This document shows positions 35,555 through 47,412 of a DNA stretch of 64,000 nucleotides, piece by piece. The stretch comes from Armatimonadetes bacterium Uphvl-Ar1 (GTDB taxonomy: Bacteria > Armatimonadota > Fimbriimonadia > Fimbriimonadales > Fimbriimonadaceae). The translations under genes and the position numbers were made by a program. Every line of letters starts with the position of its first letter. The stretch's first letter is position 1. Location of the stretch: the NCBI GenBank assembly GCA_002162075.1, contig CP021423.1, forward strand, positions 1,426,001 to 1,490,000, read 5' to 3'. The notes beneath the pieces are model-generated. The model saw only the letters and a program-made list of their open reading frames with translations, did no database searches and was not told the DNA's origin.

Positions 35555-36706
35555 TCAAGCGTACGCTAACTCAACAACTTTCGCCGCCGCTTCCTGCATG
35601 GACTTCGCCCCAACAATCTGCGACCCTTCCAAGATCGCCAAACCTTCCGCCGCTGCTGTCCCTTCAATTCGCGCCACAACCGGAATCGTCACGTTCATTT
35701 CCGCAAATGCCGAAAGCAAACCGCGCGCCACTTCGTCGCATCGCGTGATCCCACCAAAAATATTGATCAGCAATCCCTTAACATTTTCGTCCATCAAGAC
35801 CAAGCCAACGCAAGTTTTCACTCGCTCTGCATTCGCTCCGCCCCCAACGTCCAAGAAGTTCGCTGGACGTCCACCAGCCCGGTTCACTTCGTCAAGCGAA
35901 CACATTACGAGCCCTGCGCCGTTCCCCATTATTCCAATGTCTCCGCCCAGATTCACATAAGCAATCCCCAGCTTGCTCGCCTCAGCGTCAATCTCATGCT
36001 CCGCCCCGTCGTCTTTCGTCTCGTTGTACTCAGGGTGACGGTACAACGCATTTTCATCAATACTTACTTTCGCATCGGCCGCCAAAAGCTTGCCGTCCGG
36101 AGTCCATGCCACCGGGTTGATTTCAATCATGTCGGCGTCTTCCTTAAGATAAACCTGAACCAAACCCTTGATCATCGCAACCATCTGCCGCTGGGCCGGA
36201 GCCGGTATCTTTGCCCGCTGAACCGAATCTCGAACCTCAAAGTCATCAACCCCCCAAGCCGGATCAACATGCAAGCGAACAATCGCCTCCGGCGTCTCTT
36301 CCGCAACCGTTTCGATCTCAACTCCCCCCTCTTTAGAAATCATCACAACGAGCTTCTGCTCCGCTCGGTCAAGCAAAACGGACAAGTAATACTCTTCCGC
36401 AATATCAACCAGCTCACCCACCAAAACCTTATCAACCACCATCCCGTCCGGATTCTGAATGCTCACCAACCGCTTACCAATCAGCTCCTGGGTAAACGTT
36501 GCCGCTGAGTCTGAATCTTCAAACAGTTTGACCCCGCCCGCTTTCCCCCGACCACCCATCAAAACCTGAGCCTTAACAACAACCTTGCCCCCGAATTCAT
36601 CCGCTATCGCCTTCGCTTCGCTCGCATTCTCCGCTACCTTTCCGCCCGGAACCGCAACCCCATACTTCGCAAGCAAATCTTTGGACTGATACTCGTGCAA
36701 TTTCAT
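35555..36706 (-). CDS. sucC: Succinate-CoA ligase (ADP-forming) subunit beta
   Basis: TCA-cycle enzyme, makes ATP from succinyl-CoA. 383 residues: ATP-grasp domain (MKLHEYQSKDLLAKYG, GGRGKAGGVKL, EEYYLSVLLDR) and CoA-ligase domain (NIFGGITRCDEVARGL, FLDVGGGAN). sucD is not adjacent. Start ATG 36706; TAATCT lies 9 bases upstream. Confidence 0.97.
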   Translation of the reverse strand: MKLHEYQSKDLLAKYGVAVPGGKVAENASEAKAIADEFGGKVVVKAQVLMGGRGKAGGVKLFEDSDSAATFTQELIGKRLVSIQNPDGMVVDKVLVGELVDIAEEYYLSVLLDRAEQKLVVMISKEGGVEIETVAEETPEAIVRLHVDPAWGVDDFEVRDSVQRAKIPAPAQRQMVAMIKGLVQVYLKEDADMIEINPVAWTPDGKLLAADAKVSIDENALYRHPEYNETKDDGAEHEIDAEASKLGIAYVNLGGDIGIMGNGAGLVMCSLDEVNRAGGRPANFLDVGGGANAERVKTCVGLVLMDENVKGLLINIFGGITRCDEVARGLLSAFAEMNVTIPVVARIEGTAAAEGLAILEGSQIVGAKSMQEAAAKVVELAYA

Positions 36707-36744
36707 CGTCGCCCAAGATTACCGCTTCACTTCGTCGGTCCTGA

Positions 36745-37587
36745 CTACGATTCCAACCCTGCCCGGTACTCCGCCAACTCGGCTTTGGCTTTCTCGCCAA
36801 TTGATTCCAATTTCGCCCGCCAATCCGCCTCAAAAGGCTCCAACAAATTCACAACCGCCTCCGTGACCAAAAAATTCCGCCACCACTTTTTGTCCGCCGG
36901 CACCACCAACCACGGAGCATCCTTCGTCGCACACCGGAGAATCGCTTCCGAAAAAGCCGCCTGGTACTCATTCCAAAACTCACGCTCCTTCCAATCCCCC
37001 GCACTCAATTTCCAAGCCGCATTGGGGTCAGCCTCCCGATCCATCAATCGCTCTTTCTGCTCATCAGCGCTAATGTGCAAAAACACCTTCAAAACCAGTG
37101 TTCCCGAATCCACGAGCAACTCCTCAAAATTGTTAATGTGGTCGTACCGCTTGCGCCACACCGCTTCCGGAACAATATCGTGAACCCGGACAACTCCCAC
37201 ATCCTCGTAATGTGATCGATTAAAGATACAAATCTCCCCCTTCCCCGGCGTCTTAGCATGGCAACGCCACAAAAAATCATGAGCCAATTCCTCGCTCGTC
37301 GGAACCTTAAAGCTCTCGACATGGCAACTCTGTGCATGGCTAAATCGAAGCAAATGCCGAATCGTCCCATCCTTACCCGCCGTGTCCATCCCCTGCAAAA
37401 CCAATAGCAAAGAGTGCTTCCCCGCAAAAAACATCAAATCAAACAACTCCTCCATTCTTGCCCCCAATTTCTCCGTCTCCTCGCGAATCGCTTCCTTATC
37501 AATCCCTTCCGGAGCTGATGTTTCAACTTTGCTTAAGTCAAGCCCCTTCTCAACGCCCTTCACCCACACCGCATTACTCTTTGCCAT
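36745..37587 (-). CDS. Polyphosphate kinase 2 (PPK2) family protein
   Basis: 280 residues from ATG 37587. Walker A GMDTAGKDG and the lid/Walker B region FNRSHYEDVGVVRVH are intact, as are WRKRYDHINNFE and WKEREFWNEYQAAF. PPK2 enzymes phosphorylate nucleoside mono- or diphosphates with polyphosphate. Short single-domain class; nucleotide preference cannot be told from sequence alone. Immediately upstream of sucC on the same strand, 38 bases apart. Confidence 0.92.
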   Translation of the reverse strand: MAKSNAVWVKGVEKGLDLSKVETSAPEGIDKEAIREETEKLGARMEELFDLMFFAGKHSLLLVLQGMDTAGKDGTIRHLLRFSHAQSCHVESFKVPTSEELAHDFLWRCHAKTPGKGEICIFNRSHYEDVGVVRVHDIVPEAVWRKRYDHINNFEELLVDSGTLVLKVFLHISADEQKERLMDREADPNAAWKLSAGDWKEREFWNEYQAAFSEAILRCATKDAPWLVVPADKKWWRNFLVTEAVVNLLEPFEADWRAKLESIGEKAKAELAEYRAGLES

Positions 37588-37666
37588 CAATCAAATTCTG
37601 TCACAAATAGTCCCAACTCGCCCGAATCCAAGTAAACTCATATAACGTAAGGAACACCGAACAGAA

Positions 37667-38032
37667 ATGGATCCGACATCAGAAGAAAAACAAATGGCCA
37701 TGATCGCTCACATTGGGGGTGCCGTTGTGTCCCTCGTATCCGGACTAGGGTTCATCGTTCCCTTGGTTCTCTATCTCACCAAGAAAGATCAATCCCGATT
37801 CATCGGCTTCCATGCTCTTCAAGCCCTCGTTTTCCAGGGCGTTCTCTTCGTCGGTGCGGTGGTGCTTGGCATCGCCGGAATCTTTACTTGTGGATTAACG
37901 TGGATTCTCCTGCCTATCCTCGGGATCGGTGCCCTCGTACTTCAAATCATCGCCGGAATCAAGGCGAACGAAGGCCAGTGGTATTTGTTGCCAATCGCCG
38001 GTGACTTCGCCCGCAAATCCATCGGCTCTTGA
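37667..38032 (+). CDS. DUF4870 membrane protein
   Basis: 121 residues with three hydrophobic stretches (from about 15, 50 and 75). The pattern EEKQMAMIAHIGGAVVS ... VPLVLYLTKKDQSRFIGFHALQALVFQ ... matches the DUF4870/Tic20-like small membrane proteins, function unknown. Ribosome site AAGGAAC upstream of ATG 37667. Ends near a G/C-rich hairpin. Confidence 0.85.
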   Translation: MDPTSEEKQMAMIAHIGGAVVSLVSGLGFIVPLVLYLTKKDQSRFIGFHALQALVFQGVLFVGAVVLGIAGIFTCGLTWILLPILGIGALVLQIIAGIKANEGQWYLLPIAGDFARKSIGS

Positions 38033-38043
38033 GACAAAAAAAT

Positions 38044-38069
38044 GACCCCGGAGACTAGACTCCGGGGTC
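38044..38069 (-). terminator. Terminator between convergent genes
   Basis: GACCCCGGAG (38044-38053) pairs with CTCCGGGGTC (38060-38069). The A run before 38044 gives a U tract on the minus strand, ending the pseudopilin gene. Confidence 0.75.
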
Positions 38070-38083
38070 GAACTTAACTGAAA

Positions 38084-38971
<888 letters not shown>

Positions 38972-39128
38972 GACGCCCCAAACATATGTTAAGAGTGTTA
39001 AGAGAACAATAAATTTGAAGCCCAATCAGATTAAGCGAGTGTTAAATTAAAGAATGGAATATCCGGAACAATTCATCGTCCCCCGTGGGTAACATCGCCC
39101 GTGAACTCAAATCACTGGTATCACACCC

Positions 39129-42010
39129 ATGATCAAAGCGCAATCTAAAATCCTCGTCTTCGCCCTTGCCGCCATTCTCACCGTCCCCGCAATCGGACAA
39201 AAAAAGCCCCTCACCCACGACGTCTATGACTCATGGAAAGCCATCGGCGGTATCACCCTCTCCAACAACGGACAGTGGCTCAGCTACACCATCTCTCCCC
39301 AAGAAGGAAACAACTTCGTCGAAGTCAAATCTACCGACGGCACCAAAACATTCAAATACGATAACGTTGCCGCCAACCGCTTTACCGACGACAACAAATT
39401 CTTCATTGCCACCCTCACCCCGTCCCGCGAAGAAAACAAAGAAGCAACCGACAAGAAAGTCCCCGCCGACAAACGCCCAAAGAACAAACTTCTGATCCTC
39501 AACCTGCAAACGGGCCAATCCAACATCTTGGAGCGCATCACCAGCTTCTCCATGGCCGCCGAAGCTTCCGACTGGATTCTCTACCGAGCGGAACCACCCA
39601 TCAAAGAGGAAGAGAAGAAAGAAGATAAACCACCCCTGACCGATTCCCAAGAAAAAGAACCTGCCAAACAGGAAGAGAAGAAAGAAGAAAAGAAAATGAC
39701 CGGGCACGGAAGCGGCAACGAAGTCGTCCTCCACCAACTCAGCACCGGCAAAGAAATCAAAATCGCCAACGTCGGCCTCCAGCAATGGAATAAAGCCGGA
39801 ACCATGTTTTTCTACCAAGCCACTCCCGAAACCCTCACCGGACACGGTTTGTTGGTTCTCGATCTCAAAACCGAAAAAACAACCCCCTCGTCGAAGGGCT
39901 CGCACAATACCGAACCATGAGCCTCAACGAAGACGAATCGCGAATCGCATTCCTCTCCGACATTGACGACTACCGATCGAAAAATCCCAATCACTCCATC
40001 CACGTCGTCAACACCGACGGCAAGGGTCTCCAAAAAATTGCTCAGAGTGGCAACGGTATCCCCGAAGGATGGCAAATCCCGCGGGGGAGCAGCGTCCGGT
40101 GGTCAGAAAACGAGCAGCGGCTTCTTTTCACGACCGCTCCAATTCCACCCACCGAAGAAGAAAAGAAACCAGACCCCGAGACTACGCCTGATCTCGATGT
40201 TTGGAGTTACACCGACATCGAACTCCAACCCCAGCAAGCTCTCGGAGCCGCTCGACGCCGATCCCTCACTTACGACGCATTTTATGAATTCAAATCGAAA
40301 AAGATCACTCAGATTGAATCCCCAGAAATGGAAAGCGTCACTCTTCCCTCCACCGGAGAAGGAAAATGGGGCATCTACTCTGTCGAAAAATTCACTGGAG
40401 CTGGCGTAGCACCCGAAGATTTCTACAAAGTCAATCTCGAAACGGGCGAAAAAACCTTGCTCGGAGCCAACGTTCTTGGCGGGTTCTCGTTCAGCCCAAC
40501 CGGACGATGGATCAACTCATTCGACTTCATCACCAAGGAATCTCGGGTCATTGATCCCAATACCGGCACCTCTTTTAGCCTCACCGATCGAATCCCCTAT
40601 CCAATTCACGACATCGTAGAAGATGTCCCCATCGGAGGCGGTCCGTGGGGCACTGCAGGCTACGGAAAAGACGACAAAACTGTCTTCATTTACGACCAGT
40701 TCGACATCTGGATGGTAGACCTCACCACCAATAGCAAAGGCGTCAACGTCACCAAAGGCTACGGCCGGATGTTCAACAACGTCCTTCGCTACAGCAGCCT
40801 CGACACAGAAGCCGAATACATCGACCCGTCCAAAGACACCTACCTCACAGCCTTCAACCCCAAAACCAAAGTAGATGGGTTCGCAAAAGGAACTCTGGAT
40901 GGCAAGAAAGCACCCGAAGTATTCCTTCAAGAAAACGCAATGTTCAGAGGACTAGCCAAAGCCCGGGATGCCGAGGTTTACCGATTCCAGCGCGAAACCG
41001 TCAGCGACTACCGCGAGGTTTACATCACAAATTCGCCGAAACTGGACAACGCAAAAGTCTTCAGCGAAACCAATCCCCAACAAAAAGACTACATCTATCC
41101 GACGGTTCAACTCGTCGAATGGACATCACTCGATGGCGACAAACTCCAAGGCAAGTTGTACAAGCCAGAAAACGTAGACCCCCTGAAGGATTATCCGATG
41201 GTGACCTACTTCTATGACCGGGAATCAGACACGCTTCACCAGTACCAGACCCCTGCCCCCAGCGCAAGCACCGTCAACATCGCCTGGTTCGTCAGCAACG
41301 GCTACTTCGTCTTCGTTCCGGACATCGTCTACCGAACCGGATACCCCGGAGAAAGTGCCATGTCCTGCATCGTGAGCGGCGTCAATCACGTCGTCGAAAA
41401 TCACAATGTTGACCCCAAGCGAATCGGAATTCAAGGCCAAAGCTGGGGCGGCTACCAAACCGCCTACCTGATCACCGAAACCAAGATGTTCGCTGCCGCC
41501 GGAGCCGGAGCCCCCGTCAGCAACATGTTCAGCGCCTATGGTGGAATCCGCTATGGATCCGGTCTTGTCCGACAACTTCAATACGAGCAAGGTCAAAGCC
41601 GAATCGGTGGAACGATGTGGGAATACCCCATGCGCTACTGGGAAAACAGCCCGATCTTCTTCGCCGATAAAGTTGAAACGCCCCTTCTGATCATGCACAA
41701 CGATCAAGATGGCGCCGTCCCCTACACCCAAGGCATCGAATACTTCACCGCCCTCTGGCGACTCAACAAACCGTGCTGGCTTCTCGTCTACAACCAAGAA
41801 GACCATAACCTCATCAAGCGGAAGAACCGCAAAGACCTCTCCGTACGACTTGGACAGTTCTTTGACCACTACCTCAAAGGCGAACCCATGCCGGAATGGA
41901 TGAGCAAAGGAATTCCTGCCGAACAAAAGGGCAAGAACCTCGGTTACAAAAAGCCCGGTGAAGAAGAAAAGAAAACCGGCGGACAACAAAATCCCGAGAT
42001 TCTTCCCTAA
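39129..42010 (+). CDS. S9 family (prolyl oligopeptidase-type) peptidase, exported (frame broken once)
   Basis: Exported serine peptidase of about 960 residues. Signal peptide (ILVFALAAILTVPAIG), an N-terminal propeller-like region with a Lys/Glu-rich insert (KEEEKKEDKPPLTDSQEKEP), and the C-terminal alpha/beta-hydrolase with triad Ser in GQSWGGYQTAYL (about 772), Asp in HNDQDGAVPY (859) and His in EDHNLIKRKN (893). The frame breaks at 39883-39887; one added C gives TTPLVEGLAQYRTMSLNEDES and one continuous protein. Probable sequencing indel. Terminated at 42034. Confidence 0.88.
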
Positions 42011-42033
42011 TATCGACTCACTCCAAAACAAGA

Positions 42034-42062
42034 ATCGGCACCCTAACATAGGGTGCCGATTT
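42034..42062 (+). terminator. Intrinsic terminator
   Basis: ATCGGCACCCT (42034-42044) pairs with AGGGTGCCGAT (42050-42060), then TT and A/T-rich bases. Strong 11-bp stem ending the peptidase gene. Confidence 0.75.
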
Positions 42063-42077
42063 CATAGTTCAACCTAG

Positions 42078-42090
42078 TAAACTCCGCCCC
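42078..42090 (+). promoter_or_regulatory. -10 box (TAAACT) for the gene at 42091
   Basis: TAAACT (42078-42083), seven bases, GTG 42091. Defines the GTG start. Confidence 0.5.
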
Positions 42091-43370
42091 GTGATCATCG
42101 CCGCCATTGCCATCACTCAAGCCAATATCAATCCCGTCCGAACTGAAGTAATCACCCCGATCCGGAACGAAACTTTCAACAAAAGCGGCAAAGCACAACT
42201 CAGAAAACAAGGAGGAAACCCGCGCACCGTGCTCGGACACCTCATTTTTGATGGATCAACCGATGGAAATCGCCAAGTTGATCCCCAAATCGCCGTCGGT
42301 GGCAACCATGTCCTTGAAGCAACCAACCACGGCCTCATGATTTTCGACAAAACGGGCAAGTTTGTCCAAGGTGTCCCCCAATCCGAATTCAACGGAGGAA
42401 TCGACCCCAAACTCTTCTTCGATCCGAACAATCGCGTCTTCGGGTTCGATCTCTGGAATCCATGGGACAAAGAAGAATTGAAACCTGTCAATATCTCAAT
42501 TTCCGAAACCGCAAACCCCACCGGAGCATGGAACACCTATCCCGTCCCTGCGCCCAAAGGAGTGGATGGCGGCGGCATCGGATACAGCCGAAAATGGGTC
42601 GGCTACTCCTTCCCCGGCGGCGACGAGCGGACATTCATCCTCAAAATGGCCGAGCTCAAGTCCGGCAAACCCGCCACCGCCTATCACTTCTCCGGGAGCC
42701 TCGGTCATCCCGTTTTCACCCAAGACAAAACCGATGACATCTATTTTGTCAACCTCACCGATCAAGAAATCCAACTCACCCGCGTTTCAGAATCGTCCAG
42801 CGGAACTCCCTACATCGCATCCATTACCAAGAAACCCCACCTGTTCAAAAACTTTGGATGGCCTCCCGGCTCCCCAATGAAGAACACCGACAAAACCACC
42901 GCATCCGGTGATCGAAACCCAAAAATCTCGTCATCCAATCCGGTTCGCTTTGGTTTTCCCAAACTGTCAATATCAACGGACGTGCCGGCATTCAATGGCA
43001 CCAATTCAAGCTGGATGGCACGCGAGTCCAATCTGGCGAAATCGCCCACTCCACCAACAGCTATATCCAAACTTCCATCGCCGTGAACAAACGAAACGAC
43101 GTCCTCGTTGGATTCCAAGAAACCGGACCAGAGATGTGGATCAGCGGACGCGCTGCCGTCCGACTTGCTCGCGACCCTGCCGGAACCCTGCGCAAAATCA
43201 TCAACCTTGCCGAGGGTCTTGCCCCCACCGAAGGCGGTTCATGGGGTGACTACAGCGGAAGCGTCGTTGATGGTGACAACCTCACCGATCTCTGGACAAT
43301 CCAATCCGTCGCCAATGAAAAAGGACGAGGCAGCACCGTCATCGCTAAGATAAAATTGCCCGAGAAATAA
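42091..43370 (+). CDS. Secreted protein of unknown function (frame broken once)
   Basis: About 426 residues from GTG 42091, with a short N-terminal signal-like stretch. Propeller-like repeats without a known name: FDGSTDGNRQVDPQIAVGGNHV, NRVFGFDLWNPWDKEE, GVDGGGIGYSRKWVGYSFPG. The frame breaks at 42918-42920 (CCC); adding one base changes NPKISSS into NPKNLVIQSGSLWFSQ and connects the second half (IAVNKRNDVLVGFQETG...). Probable indel. No catalytic motif seen. The GTG is placed by TAAACT seven bases upstream. Confidence 0.72.
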
Positions 43371-43376
43371 AGAACC

Positions 43377-43820
43377 ATGAACTGTCCCCGTTGCGGCAAG
43401 CACAACGAACAAGAAGCGCGCTTCTGTACCAAATGCGGGCTCAATTTCTCAGAATATCGGGCCAAGCAAGCTGGTCCAGCCGCGGACTCCGAGTTCTGCT
43501 ATCGCCACCCCAAGGTATCCACAAATCTCACTTGCGGGCGATGCAACAAACCCGTCTGCACCGATTGTGTCATCATCGGCCCCGCCGGACCCCGATGTCC
43601 AGACTGCTCAAAGTCAACGACCCCGTTCCGACCCGCAGCTGTCGGACTGGAAGCGAAACGAATGGCTCGATCTGTAACCAGTCGCGGACCTTTCGCCTGG
43701 TATTACATCCTCATTATCATTGTTGTCCTAGGTGGCTTTCTCCGAGGATGCACAAGCATCTTCACCCACAACCAACCGTCATCATCCAACCAAGTCAAGA
43801 AGAAGACAACTAAATCCTAA
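43377..43820 (+). CDS. Zinc-ribbon/B-box-type zinc finger membrane protein
   Basis: 147 residues: an N-terminal zinc ribbon CPRCG...FCTKCG, then a B-box-like or DksA-type set CYRHPKVSTNLTCGRC...CTDCV...CPDC, and a C-terminal membrane helix (YYILIIIVVLGGFLRGCT). Function unknown; related single-span zinc-ribbon proteins occur in many bacteria. Starts six bases after the preceding gene. Confidence 0.75.
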   Translation: MNCPRCGKHNEQEARFCTKCGLNFSEYRAKQAGPAADSEFCYRHPKVSTNLTCGRCNKPVCTDCVIIGPAGPRCPDCSKSTTPFRPAAVGLEAKRMARSVTSRGPFAWYYILIIIVVLGGFLRGCTSIFTHNQPSSSNQVKKKTTKS

Positions 43821-43821
43821 A

Positions 43822-44730
43822 TCAAAACACTGTCAAGCTAAAAGTTGGAAACTTCCCCGAAGCCTGATTCGACATCACAACTGAGCTCCCCACCGTAGCC
43901 CCCGAAGCTGCAACCCCACGTAAAATTACATACTGAGAAGGCGTTACTGCCGAGTCAGGTTCTGCTTCAACTGTCACAAAAATTGGCTGGCCAATCAAAC
44001 TCGTCGGCGTCGTAGATCCCGTCAACGGAAACGTCAGTCCGCCCGGTGCTGCCGCCAAGAAATCTTCACCCGGAACCAAGGGCGCAACCCCCGGCCCCTT
44101 ATGCGGATTCCCTGAATCAGCACCCGTTACCGCCGTGAAACGCCCCATCGAAACCGTCACTGTACCAATCGTCGCCCAGGCTTGATACCTCCAACCTGAA
44201 GGCAAAGTAGGCAAGTTCAGACTCGCTCCCAATGCCGAATTACGAAACCACGCTCCACTCAATCCATTTGTGTTAACGGGCGAAGCCGTTGGCGTTTCTA
44301 ACCTAAAAGTACCCGTTGCCCCAACAAAGTTTGTGCCGAATGCTTGGACATCCGTCGCGCTCAAAGGACTCTCGCCCAAGGTCACTGGCCCTGCCAAGAG
44401 CGTACTCACCGAAGGTGAACTATTCACCTGAGAATTCTCAATCGAAATTTTGGCGTAGGTCGTTGACCCCCGGTTCGGCCCGTAGCTCTCAATCTCAAAC
44501 GGTCCACCTGCCAACTTGACTAAGTTCCCCTGGGCATCAACATTAAACTTCCCAAAGCTCACCCACCGAGTCAAATTGGAATTGTCTGTCTGCAGCAACC
44601 ACCCTTCGTAGTGAAAAGGAGCATTCAACGGTGAAAAACCACTCGCCGAAACCGATCGACTGCCCGATGTCTCGCCCCCGCACCCCGCGAGAACCAACAT
44701 CAGAGCCAACCCACAAGCAAGATGTTTCAT
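43822..44730 (-). CDS. Lipoprotein of unknown function
   Basis: 302 residues from ATG 44730; lipobox LVLAGC with lipid Cys near 17. Mature protein Gly/Ser/Thr-rich and beta-type, with stretches like FHYEGWLLQTDNSNLTRW and TPTSLIGQPIFVTVEAEPDS resembling anti-sigma-K-type or surface beta-sandwich proteins, but I cannot name the family. It follows nuoI after four bases and so is probably translationally coupled to nuoBI. The longer frame from 45027 is an artefact overlapping nuoI. Confidence 0.68.
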   Translation of the reverse strand: MKHLACGLALMLVLAGCGGETSGSRSVSASGFSPLNAPFHYEGWLLQTDNSNLTRWVSFGKFNVDAQGNLVKLAGGPFEIESYGPNRGSTTYAKISIENSQVNSSPSVSTLLAGPVTLGESPLSATDVQAFGTNFVGATGTFRLETPTASPVNTNGLSGAWFRNSALGASLNLPTLPSGWRYQAWATIGTVTVSMGRFTAVTGADSGNPHKGPGVAPLVPGEDFLAAAPGGLTFPLTGSTTPTSLIGQPIFVTVEAEPDSAVTPSQYVILRGVAASGATVGSSVVMSNQASGKFPTFSLTVF

Positions 44731-44734
44731 CAAG

Positions 44735-45184
44735 CTACCGCCGAATCGGCTCAAGCAACATCTCTTTCGTATAAACAAAATCATCGCGCTCGTAGTTTGC
44801 CAATTCAAAGTCCTTGCGCAAAACAATCGCCCCCGTCGGGCATGCATCCTGGCAGTACCCGCAGAAAATGCAGCGCAACATATTGATCTCGTACCGCTCC
44901 GCATACCGCTCGCCCGGGGAACGCCGATCTTGGTCTGTATTCTCCGCCGCCGCAACATAAATGCACCGAGCCGGGCAAGCCCCCGCACACAGCGAACATC
45001 CAATGCACCGCTCCAAGCCAGAGTCATACCGCGTCAAAACGTGACGCCATCGTGTCCGAACAAACTGCTCCCGACGCTCTTCCGGATACTGAATCGTAAC
45101 CTTCTCGCGACCCAATCGCCGCGCCGTAATCCCAAAGCCCGCAATAATCGGCTTGGCGACATCCTTCATCACCTCAAAGCTCAT
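44735..45184 (-). CDS. nuoI: NADH-quinone oxidoreductase subunit I
   Basis: Electron-transfer subunit of respiratory complex I, binding two 4Fe-4S clusters. 149 residues: [12 protein letters not shown] and [16 protein letters not shown] carry the eight cysteines. Starts with ATG overlapping the nuoB stop by four bases (45181-45184). The other nuo genes (C, D, E-H, J-N) are not in this window. Confidence 0.93.
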   Translation of the reverse strand: MSFEVMKDVAKPIIAGFGITARRLGREKVTIQYPEERREQFVRTRWRHVLTRYDSGLERCIGCSLCAGACPARCIYVAAAENTDQDRRSPGERYAERYEINMLRCIFCGYCQDACPTGAIVLRKDFELANYERDDFVYTKEMLLEPIRR

Positions 45185-45771
45185 ACCGTCACCTTCTCCT
45201 GTCGGCTCGGAATCACTTCCAGAATCTTCATTTGGCGGTTATTCCCCATCGCTTGCTGCTTAATCTTATTCTGCAACTTGATAATTCCGTACATCAAAGC
45301 ATCGGGACTTGGCGGACAACCCGGCACATAAACATCAACCGGAACAACCTGGTCCGCCCCCTGAACAATCGCATAGTTATTGTAAACCCCACCGCTACTC
45401 GCACATGCGCCCATCGAAATCACCCACTTCGGTTCTGGCATCTGGTCATAAATTTGCCGCAGAACCGGAGCCATTTTCTTGCTCAATCGCCCCGCGATAA
45501 TCATCACATCCGCCTGACGCGGAGTAGCCCGGAACGCTTCACTGCCAAATCGCGCCAAATCGAACCGCGATGCAACAGTGGACATCATCTCAATCGCGCA
45601 ACACGCCAAACCAAAAGTCAAGGGCCACAGCGCATGCGCTCGCGCCTGGTTCATCCCAATATCCAAGAGCGTCTTCGAACTCGTCACAACAACGCTCCCT
45701 CCCTTCTGAATGTCTCCAAAAACTGGCGTGGAACTGTCGTGCAAGACCAGGGTTTCAACTCGTTTCGGCAT
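45181..45771 (-). CDS. nuoB: NADH-quinone oxidoreductase subunit B
   Basis: Hosts the N2 cluster next to quinone in complex I. 196 residues: [13 protein letters not shown] (tandem Cys), [13 protein letters not shown] and [14 protein letters not shown] carry the four ligands. A long basic N-terminal part ([14 protein letters not shown]...) precedes the core. It is translationally coupled to nuoI; a short Met-first start is clear. Confidence 0.95.
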   Translation of the reverse strand: MPKRVETLVLHDSSTPVFGDIQKGGSVVVTSSKTLLDIGMNQARAHALWPLTFGLACCAIEMMSTVASRFDLARFGSEAFRATPRQADVMIIAGRLSKKMAPVLRQIYDQMPEPKWVISMGACASSGGVYNNYAIVQGADQVVPVDVYVPGCPPSPDALMYGIIKLQNKIKQQAMGNNRQMKILEVIPSRQEKVTV

Positions 45772-45880
45772 AACTTCGCGCTCTCCCCCATTCTACTCAT
45801 CCCAAACCCGCCAAGTTCAAATTTCCGTGGGGCTTCAAATCAAATCCAAACAACAATTGCATCCCCCCAGCAAAACCAGC

Positions 45881-45892
45881 TAACCTTCTTCC
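45881..45892 (+). promoter_or_regulatory. -10 box (TAACCT) for the GH29 gene
   Basis: TAACCT (45881-45886), six bases, ATG 45893; leaderless type. Confidence 0.4.
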
Positions 45893-47213
45893 ATGCCGAT
45901 CCACCTCACCCGGCGGCAACTTCTCCTCGCCCCCGTTCTCGCTCATCCAACCTTTCAACTCCTCATGTCCAGCCCAACTCAAGCCCAAACCCCCGAGCGC
46001 ATCGCCAAATTTGAGCAACTCGCTTTCGGTATATTCGTCCACTTCGGCCTCTATAGCCTCATCCAGAAAGGAGAATGGGCACTCCACCTTCACAACATCC
46101 CCAAGATGACTATTTCCAACTCATCAATAAGTTCACCGTTCCGGACTTCTCGGCCCAAAAACTCGCCCAACTCGCCAAATCCAGCGGTGCAAAATACATC
46201 ACCCTCACGTCCCGCCACCACGACGGATTTAGTCTCTACAACACCAAGGGCCTCAGCCAACTCGATATCACCAAAACCCCGACAAAGCGCGACATCGTCC
46301 GAGAATTCACCGACGCGTGTCGGGCCGAGGGAATCGTCCCGTGCCTCTACCACACAACGCTCGATTGGACTGACCCCCGATTCAAAAACGACTGGAAAGG
46401 CTATCAGCAATACCTCCGCGAATCCGTTGAACTCATCTGCTCCGAATACGGCCCACTCGGTTCTGTTTGGTTCGATGGTAATTGGTCAAAACCCGATGCC
46501 GATTGGGAACTCGATGACCTCTATCGCACCGTCCGCAAACACCAACCCGAAACCCTCATCATCAACAACACTGGTATCGGCGAAGAAGGCAAACTCGTCC
46601 ATCCAGAAATTGACGCCGTAACCTTCGAGCGCGGTCACGCCACCCGCCCCGTCATCACTCCCGGTTCAAAAGTCTATACCGGAGAAATGTGCATGACGAG
46701 TAACTACCACTGGGGCTCTGCTGGTAACGACTTCAATATGATCTCCCCGCCACAGTCATCGAGTACCTCTGCCGAACCCGTGCCGCCGGCGCAAACTTCC
46801 TCATGAACCTCGGTCCAACCGAAACCGGAGCCCTCCCGGAATACGAAACCGCCCTGTTCCACCTTGTCGGAAAATGGATCAATCTCCACGGCGGCGACCA
46901 AAACCCGATCTACCTCAGAAACCTCGATCCCATCCTCGGTCAAGAAGAAGATTTCGGTGTCCACGCCGAAGATGCTGACTACCTCTTCGTTTTTGACATC
47001 ACTGCCACCGCCGATCCCCGCGCTTCTGGCACCAACGCCCGAGGGGCTGGCCCGCGCACCTTCCGGGGGGTCAATCAAAAATACACCCGGGCCAAATGGC
47101 TCGACTCAGGTCAGGAACTCAAACTCGAACATTCATCGGACGTCACAACCCTCCACACCACCGGCTACCCTTACGGCACCAACACCGTCGTCCGCATCGC
47201 CAAGCTGAGTTGA
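45893..47213 (+). CDS. GH29 alpha-L-fucosidase (frame broken twice)
   Basis: Removes terminal alpha-linked fucose. Signal at the N-terminus (LTRRQLLLAPVLAHPTFQ, with a twin Arg). Core matches: FGIFVHFGLYSLIQKGEW, DYFQLINKFT, AKYITLTSRHHDGFSLY, GPLGSVWFDGNWSKP (nucleophile Asp region), then FLMNLGPTETGALPEYE. The frame breaks at 46099-46102 (CCCC; one added C restores NIPQDDYFQ) and 46745-46748 (ISPATVIEYL). Adding one base at each gives 440 residues. Probable indels. Belongs with the GH20 as a glycan-degrading pair. Confidence 0.87.
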
Positions 47214-47412
47214 ATGAAGATATAGCCTAATTCCATTAAGTGTGACGATGATCCGATCTGAAATCACAGTGAGAATTCAATAATATAAACAAATTAGCAC
47301 CTGAATTTCGAAAATCAATCAAGAACAATGCAGCACTCGAAACAATTCAAGTATTCTGCCACCCGTTGAGCCCAAAACTCCATTTGGTGCCCTCCAATCA
47401 ATGCCAATGAAA
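47214..47412. other. Intergenic A/T-rich stretch, nothing seen
   Basis: About 200 bases between two convergent genes with no supported gene or clear terminator. Confidence 0.5.

Noticed and set aside
39883-39887. Programmed frameshifting in the S9 peptidase gene
   Set aside because: No slippery heptamer with downstream structure is visible, and the same single-base loss in short G/C runs affects seven other genes.
43822-45027. N-terminal extension of the lipoprotein frame over nuoI
   Set aside because: The signal peptide and lipobox begin at ATG 44730; the extension lies inside nuoI in another frame.
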